This document shows, one piece after another, positions 59,257 through 64,000 of a stretch of DNA of 64,000 bases (its first letter is position 1; each line of letters begins with the position of its first letter). The notes beneath the pieces were generated by a model that searched no databases, was not told the origin of the DNA, and saw only the letters and a list, made by a program, of their open reading frames with translations. Source of the stretch: Halorussus gelatinilyticus (GTDB lineage Archaea; Halobacteriota; Halobacteria; Halobacteriales; Haladaptataceae); NCBI RefSeq assembly GCF_023238445.1, contig NZ_CP096658.1:620001-684000 (forward strand), written 5' to 3'. A program made the position numbers and the translations under genes.

Positions 59257-60627
59257 ATGCGACTCCTCCAAGTTGCCGTGCCCGTCGGAAAGCGCGACCG
59301 CGTCGAGAGCGTGTTGGCGGACGCCGAGGCGGAGTACTTTCTCACCGAGGAGACCTCTCGGCGCGACTACGCGGCGCTCGTGTTCGTCCCCACGGAACCC
59401 GAGAACGTGGAGTCGCTGGTGGAAGAACTCCGGGACGCCGGGGTCCAGCGGAAGGGCTACATCACGGTGGGCAAACTCGAAACCGTCCTGTCCGACAAGT
59501 TCGAGCGCCAGCGACACGGCCGACCGACCGACGAGGACGCCATCGAGGAGACGAACGGTCGAATCGCGCGGGAGGAACTCCGCGCGCGGGCCAGGGAAGT
59601 CGCGTCGGTCACGCCCAACTACGTGGTCTTCACGGTTCTGAGTACCATCATCGCGACGGCGGGCCTCCTGACGAACAGCGCCGCGGTCGTGGTCGGGTCC
59701 ATGGTCATCGCCCCGCTCATCGGACCGGCTATCGCCGCGAGCGTCGGCAGCATCTTCGACGACGAGGACCTCTTCCGAACGAGCGTCAGGGCGCAGTTCG
59801 TCGGCCTGCTCGTCGCGGTCGGAAGCGCCGCCGCGTTCGCCGGACTCCTCCGCGCGACGTTCCTGCCCCACGCCGACATCCGACTCATCCAGCAGGTCGC
59901 CGAGCGAATCAACCCCGGTGGCCTCGCGCTCGTGGTCGCGCTGGGTGCCGGCGTGGCGGGGGCGATGTCGCTCACCAGTACGACGAGCGTCGCGCTGGTC
60001 GGGGTCGCCATCGCGGTCGCGCTCATCCCGCCGGCCGCGACCGTCGGTCTCGGCATCGCCTACGGCGACGTGACCGCCGCGGTGAGCGCCGCCATCCTCG
60101 TCCTCGTCAACGTCCTGTCCATCAACGTCGCCAGCCTCGCCACGCTCTGGGTGCAGGGCTACCGGCCGGAACACTGGTACGCCGAGGAGTCGGCTCGGCG
60201 GGCGGTCGTCCGTCGCGCGGTCCTGCTCGTCGCGGCCGTGCTCGTGCTCTCGTCGGCGCTCGCGGTCACCACGGTCAACATCTCGGAGAACGCGGAGTTC
60301 GAGCGGACGGTCGCCGACATCGCGTCCGAGACGGACGCCCGCGTCCTCTCGGTGGACGTGTCCTACCGGACCGAACTCTTTCTCCGCCATCCCTCCGCGG
60401 TGACGGTCCGGACCGTCGGCGGGTCGGCGAACGCGGCCGACGCCCTCCGGGAGCGCATCGTGGCGCGGACGGAGCAGGACGTGACGGTCGTCGTGATTCG
60501 GGAGGACGGGGACGTCTCGACGGCGCGACAGTTGGGTTCGCCGACCGCGAACGGTGTCGGGCGGAGTCCGGCGACGAGCGCCGGGAGCGGTCTCGGCGGG
60601 CCGCGGCTCCCCGTCGGAGCCGCGTAG
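59257..60627 (+). CDS. DUF389-family membrane protein (TIGR00341 type)
   Basis: The 456-aa protein has a cytoplasmic N-domain of about 110 aa (MRLLQVAVPVGKRDRVESVL) that resembles an ACT-like fold, then about six membrane helices. TPNYVVFTVLSTIIATAGLL, VVVGSMVIAPLIGPAIA and VGVAIAVALIPPAATVGLG are the DUF389 hallmarks. A soluble C-domain (about 350-425) follows, with a low-complexity tail. Members occur widely; the function is not known. A short stem-loop (CGCGGCTCC / GGAGCCGCG at 60602-60624) overlaps the stop codon. GGTTATTTG about 24-32 nt upstream is the likely TATA box. Confidence 0.88.
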   Translation: MRLLQVAVPVGKRDRVESVLADAEAEYFLTEETSRRDYAALVFVPTEPENVESLVEELRDAGVQRKGYITVGKLETVLSDKFERQRHGRPTDEDAIEETNGRIAREELRARAREVASVTPNYVVFTVLSTIIATAGLLTNSAAVVVGSMVIAPLIGPAIAASVGSIFDDEDLFRTSVRAQFVGLLVAVGSAAAFAGLLRATFLPHADIRLIQQVAERINPGGLALVVALGAGVAGAMSLTSTTSVALVGVAIAVALIPPAATVGLGIAYGDVTAAVSAAILVLVNVLSINVASLATLWVQGYRPEHWYAEESARRAVVRRAVLLVAAVLVLSSALAVTTVNISENAEFERTVADIASETDARVLSVDVSYRTELFLRHPSAVTVRTVGGSANAADALRERIVARTEQDVTVVVIREDGDVSTARQLGSPTANGVGRSPATSAGSGLGGPRLPVGAA

Positions 60628-60702
60628 CACGGCTGGGGTCCGGCGGCCGCGGCGCATCGGGAGTATCGCTACGTATTTCCATCTCCGGTCCCGGCGTCCG
60701 AT

Positions 60703-61740
60703 ATGGCAGCACCGGTACGCGAACACCTGTCCCAACACGACGCGCTGGCCGACCTCCCGCTCGTCACCGAGTCCGCGCGCGTCACCGACGTCACGACGAT
60801 GGATCGGGACCGACGGCCAGAGGCCGCGGCCGCGATGACCCGGTGGCTCGAAGAGCGCGGACTCGCCGGGTACGGTCCCGTCGAGGGGTTCGACGACTGG
60901 GAGCGGTTGTCCGCGCGACTCGCCCGCGACGACCGCCCGGCGGTCGCCCGGCGGGTCGCGACGCTCGCCGAGCGCGTCGAGCGACCGAAGCCGATGCTCA
61001 CCAGCGCGCGGTTCCGCACCGAGGCGGACGTCGATTTCCTCGCCGGACAGTACGTCGGGCTCCGATACGACGGCACGTCGCGGGCGTACTCGCTGTCGAG
61101 TTCGCCCACCGAGGACGAACTCGAAATCTGCGTCCGGCGCGTGCCGGGTGGCCGCCTCTCGCCGGAGATCTGCACCGACCTCGCGGTCGGCGACGAGGTG
61201 ACGATTCGCGGCCCGTACGGCGAACTCGTCCTCCAGGACCACTCGCCGCGGGACATGGTGTTCCTCGCGACCGGTACGGGGGTCGCACCGTTCCGGAGCA
61301 TGATAGAGTACGTCTTCGAGACCGGCCGCGACGAGTACGAGGGCGAGAGACGCGACGTGTGGCTGTTCCTCGGGGCGGCGTGGGAGGACGACCTCCCGTA
61401 TCTGGACCGGTTCCGCGAACTCCAGCGGACCCAAGAGAACTTCCACTTCGTCCCCTGTCTGAGCCGCGAGTCCGTCCTCTCGGACTGGGACGGCGAGACC
61501 GACTACGTCCAGCACGCGCTGCTCAAGCACACCGACCCGGCCGCCGTGACCGCCGGACTCGGCGACCGGCTCGAACGCTGGCTGCGGGAGCAACCTCAAT
61601 CAGGAGTCGAGGCCCGCATCGACCCGACGAACAGCGAGGTGTACGCGTGCGGCATCAACGCCATGGTGTACGGTCTCGTGACGGCCGCCGAGCGACTCGG
61701 TATCCCGGCCTCGCGCATCGAGTCCGAGGGGTTCGGGTAG
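60703..61740 (+). CDS. Ferredoxin-NADP reductase-like flavoprotein
   Basis: The 345-aa protein has a leader helix region (residues 1-95, unusual for FNR) followed by the FNR-type FAD domain with RAYSLSSSP near 127. The NAD(P) domain has ATGTGVAPFRSM near 189 and YACGINAMVYGL near 310. No 2Fe-2S ferredoxin domain is present. It moves electrons between NAD(P)H and a partner such as ferredoxin, flavodoxin or an oxygenase. The extra N-terminal helices may bind that partner. No candidate acceptor is encoded nearby. The spacing from the DUF389 gene (75 bp) leaves room for its own promoter. Confidence 0.9.
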   Translation: MAAPVREHLSQHDALADLPLVTESARVTDVTTMDRDRRPEAAAAMTRWLEERGLAGYGPVEGFDDWERLSARLARDDRPAVARRVATLAERVERPKPMLTSARFRTEADVDFLAGQYVGLRYDGTSRAYSLSSSPTEDELEICVRRVPGGRLSPEICTDLAVGDEVTIRGPYGELVLQDHSPRDMVFLATGTGVAPFRSMIEYVFETGRDEYEGERRDVWLFLGAAWEDDLPYLDRFRELQRTQENFHFVPCLSRESVLSDWDGETDYVQHALLKHTDPAAVTAGLGDRLERWLREQPQSGVEARIDPTNSEVYACGINAMVYGLVTAAERLGIPASRIESEGFG

Positions 61741-61858
61741 GTGTCCTGTACGGGGACACGTCGCCGAAAAGTGGTGGTGATGGGTCAGAAACGGCGGCTT
61801 TTCAGAATACGAAACGTCCGTAGTTCGGTGCGCTGGCCGGTAGAGACCGAGTAAACCG

Positions 61859-62095
61859 CTACTCGGTGACGCCGCTGAGACCCGTCATCGGAGTAGCCCC
61901 CGCGACGATGGCTCCCGTCGAGAGAATAGCCGCCGACAGCACGACGAAGTCCCCGCTCGGCGAGAAACCCGCAATTCCGGCCCCCGTCTGCACGATGAAC
62001 ACCGTGACGAAGAAACTCAGCACGGCGAAGACCAACATCACGACTGCCGCGACGATACTACCTACTAGTGCGCCAAACGAATCGAGAATTCCCAT
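61859..62095 (-). CDS. Small two-helix membrane protein
   Basis: The 78-aa product has two membrane helices: LVGSIVAAVVMLVFAVLSFF followed by VTVFIVQTGAGIAG, then a short loop FSPSGDF and a second helix VVLSAAILSTGAIVAG. It ends PMTGLSGVTE. No charged catalytic motif and no family recognised. TTTATCC on the minus strand about 24-32 nt upstream is a likely TATA box, which supports that this short frame is a gene. The nearest neighbours are convergent or far, so no operon partner. Confidence 0.65.
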   Translation of the reverse strand: MGILDSFGALVGSIVAAVVMLVFAVLSFFVTVFIVQTGAGIAGFSPSGDFVVLSAAILSTGAIVAGATPMTGLSGVTE

Positions 62096-62156
62096 TCGAT
62101 TTACTCCTTCTCTTGGAGGGATAAACTGTACACGTATATTATTTGGGTGATAGTCG

Positions 62157-62174
62157 TCCGCAATTTATTGCGGA
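62157..62174. repeat. Inverted repeat TCCGCAA-TTTA-TTGCGGA
   Basis: A perfect 7-bp inverted repeat around TTTA lies 62 bp upstream of the small membrane gene on its minus strand, and 120 bp past the stop of the PhoX-like gene. It is an operator or short terminator candidate. Confidence 0.55.
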
Positions 62175-62293
62175 TTTCCGACACTTGGGCCGACTTCCGG
62201 GGCGTCCCGAAAGCCCCTCGGTCGTGACTGGAGTCGGGCGCGGGACGTGCGGTGCGAACCGAACGGGACGAGCGGGGTGACGGAAGGCGGAGA

Positions 62294-64000
62294 CTACGAC
62301 CCGCTACCTGCGCTCCGTTCGCCCTCGCCGGGGTCGTAGAGCCAGACCATGTTGTTCTCGTGGAACTCGCTGTCCTCGCCGATGACGACCCGGCCGTTCC
62401 CGGTCACGAGCAGGTTGTCGGGGTTGGCGATGGCGTTCTCGGGGTCCACCTGCGCCCGCATCGGGTCGGTCCCGAACAGGGTCGCGCCCGAGGCGTCGGA
62501 GTTAGCGGACTCCTCCTCCTCGCGGGTCGGATTGAACGCGCAGTCCCGACAGACCGTGCTGGCCGAGTCCGGGCGGGCGTCGTAGGGACACCCGCCGCAG
62601 ATGTTGGCGCTCGGGCCGCCGGTCACGACCGGTTCCATCCGGCTCACGTCGAAGTTCTCGCGGAGTTCCATGCGATAGACCGCGCCGTAGTCGTTGCCCT
62701 GCAGCCGGATGGTCCCCTCGCCGTCGGCCATCGTCTCGTTGACCTCCGACATCGCGACGTAGAGGTAGTCGCCGGGTTCCGCTCGGCCCGCCTGCGGGAA
62801 CTTGACGGTGATGCCCTCCATCTTCCGGAACTCGTCGGTCGCGCCCTTCGCGGCCGCGGCCTTCCGGGATTCGAGGAAGGCGACCCGGTCGTCGGGGGCG
62901 TTCCCCTTGGCCCACTGCTGGACCTGCTCGTCGGTGATGTAGTCGGCGTCCGTACTCTCGTCCTGTCCGTCGTACTCGGCTATCCACGACGCGATTTGCT
63001 CCTCGTCGCCGTGGGCCAACTCGACCCATTCGAGGTCGAAGGCGACGTTCGCGGGGTCGTTGCCCCGACCGGGCTTGGCTCTGGCGGCGTACAGCGTGCC
63101 CGACGAGAGGTCGCCCGCAGAGTCCGCCACGAACTTGAACAGGACCGTCCCGGTCCCGTCGTCGCTCATGTAGGCGGTCTTCCGGTCGGGCATCACCACC
63201 GCGTTCTCGTGGGAGAACCGACCCATGGCGAACCGCTTCTCGGGCGTCGGGTCGCTCGATTTGGGTTCGGTTATCTCGACGACGTAGCCGTACCGATACG
63301 GGTTCCCCCAGTAGCCGAGATACTCGGCCATCCGGCCGTCGCCGTTGCCGTAGGTCTCCTGCTCGGGGTCGTACCACACGTCGGCGGGCGGTTCGTACTC
63401 CTCGGAGGACAGCGGCGTGCCCCACGGCGAGACGGTGCCGAAGCAGTTGGTCCACGTCCCCTCGACCGGCCGGAAGTCAACGTTCATCGCGTCGGTGACC
63501 TGCCACGCGGCGGCCCCCGGTCGCCCCCGGCGCTCGACCCGCATCCGGGTCACGAGTCCGGGCGACCGCTCCCAGTTGGTGAACAGGTAGCCCGCCCGGT
63601 CGCCGTCGCGGACGAAGCCGTTGAAGTCGGGCCACATCCCGTCGGTCATCGGTTCGCCCGTCGCGGAGTAGACCACGCCGAAGCCGTCGCCGGAGTTGGG
63701 TACCCGGTCTCCGCCGTTCATCAGCGGCTGGTAGCTCCCGACGGCGGTCCGGACGCGCTCGCGTTCGATTCGGCTGTCCGGCATCTGCACGCTCTCGAAA
63801 TCCGAGGGTAACTCGTCGATTCTGGCCCCGACGAGCGCGCCCACCGTGCCCTCGTCGTAGGGTAGCACGTTGTTCTCGTCGGGGTGCTGGACGTTGAAGA
63901 ACAGTTCCCCGTCGGTCGTCAGAAAGAGGCCGGTTATCTCCGCGCCGAGCGCCGTGGTCGCGAGTCGGTTCAGCGTCGGCCCCGACTCGGCGTCGCTCTC
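62294..64000 (-). CDS. PhoX-like protein (DUF839), N-terminus beyond the window
   Basis: The frame runs off the right edge with the start unseen; 568 residues are visible. Near the edge it reads ITGLFLTTDGELFFNVQHPD, and later GRFSHENAVVMPDRKTAYMS, FKFVADSAGDLSSGTLYAA, and near the end PDNLLVTGNGRVVIGEDSE. These are hallmarks of DUF839/PhoX, an extracellular beta-propeller, some members of which are calcium/iron alkaline phosphatases. A Cys cluster CGGCPYDARPDSASTVCRDC lies near the end and may bind metal. Catalytic activity is not demonstrated. The missing N-terminus would be expected to hold a Tat signal. Confidence 0.85.
   Translation of the reverse strand, partial: ESDAESGPTLNRLATTALGAEITGLFLTTDGELFFNVQHPDENNVLPYDEGTVGALVGARIDELPSDFESVQMPDSRIERERVRTAVGSYQPLMNGGDRVPNSGDGFGVVYSATGEPMTDGMWPDFNGFVRDGDRAGYLFTNWERSPGLVTRMRVERRGRPGAAAWQVTDAMNVDFRPVEGTWTNCFGTVSPWGTPLSSEEYEPPADVWYDPEQETYGNGDGRMAEYLGYWGNPYRYGYVVEITEPKSSDPTPEKRFAMGRFSHENAVVMPDRKTAYMSDDGTGTVLFKFVADSAGDLSSGTLYAARAKPGRGNDPANVAFDLEWVELAHGDEEQIASWIAEYDGQDESTDADYITDEQVQQWAKGNAPDDRVAFLESRKAAAAKGATDEFRKMEGITVKFPQAGRAEPGDYLYVAMSEVNETMADGEGTIRLQGNDYGAVYRMELRENFDVSRMEPVVTGGPSANICGGCPYDARPDSASTVCRDCAFNPTREEEESANSDASGATLFGTDPMRAQVDPENAIANPDNLLVTGNGRVVIGEDSEFHENNMVWLYDPGEGERSAGSGS

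Noticed and set aside
60602-60624. Stem-loop overlapping the stop codon of the DUF389 gene as terminator
   Set aside because: The stem is perfect (9 bp), but it lies within the coding end, has no T-run and may just reflect Gly/Pro/Arg codons.

Overview
The window looks like a piece of a haloarchaeal (class Halobacteria) main chromosome. The basis is high G+C, strongly acidic proteins, Tat signals and lipoboxes, a PGF-CTERM surface protein, transcription factor S, a SAMP1-type ubiquitin-like modifier, archaeal GatD, a separate GuaA-B ATP-pyrophosphatase subunit, TrmB-like regulation, and TATA boxes about 25-32 nt upstream of start codons (leaderless transcripts). A Halorussus-like genus fits the overall style, but that is inference. 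I saw no rRNA, tRNA, CRISPR, transposase or replication origin.

Layout. 1-3581: potassium uptake genes (trkA, then trkH cut by the left edge), then two Tat-exported proteins of unknown function. 3844-5482: a TrmB-like regulator and an HTH/membrane-protein pair preceded by two tandem copies of a perfect palindrome. 5569-16951: a thioredoxin/YyaL-type protein, a membrane J-protein, a PGF-CTERM surface protein, an Mrr-like membrane protein, a GTPBP1-type GTPase, tandem paralogous small membrane genes, a lipoprotein, a HAD phosphatase, a coiled-coil/zinc-finger plus Cys4 protein pair, and a DedA protein. 17222-23722: transcription factor S, a DCC oxidoreductase, a protein with the signature residues of class I terpene synthases, a double-KaiC protein with a decayed second half, and phosphoenolpyruvate carboxylase.

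23723-26887 is gene-poor: a possible transducer remnant, an exported protein, PsiE, a cupin, and repeat-bearing spacers. 26888-35777: a metallo-hydrolase, a 4TM histidine kinase with a duplicated N-box, a methyltransferase, the pyrG-guaAB-small NAD-fold operon, an HtrA-like lipoprotein protease, an alpha/beta hydrolase and PspA. 35774-45818: a zinc-metalloprotease-like surface protein, a four-helix membrane protein, a JAMM desampylase, a zinc-type alcohol dehydrogenase with a small membrane partner, MoaB, a Nudix protein resembling type I isopentenyl-diphosphate isomerase but lacking its catalytic Cys, and carB behind a complex upstream region.

45828-64000: a compositionally odd kinase-fold-like gene, small membrane proteins, a GN-repeat exported protein, an ArsR-like regulator, gatD with a GNAT protein, a paralog of the four-helix membrane protein, SAMP1, a K+ channel divergent from two membrane RCK_C proteins, a DUF389 protein, a ferredoxin-reductase-like flavoprotein, and a PhoX-like protein cut by the right edge.

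Spacers carry GC-rich perfect stem-loops at six or more sites. Two of these (25816-25857 and 38465-38506) are inverted copies of one 42-bp sequence. The most promising leads are the terpene-synthase-like gene with its palindrome/TATA promoter, the double operator at 5450-5482, the 31-bp near-palindrome before carB, and the K+ channel/RCK_C locus.
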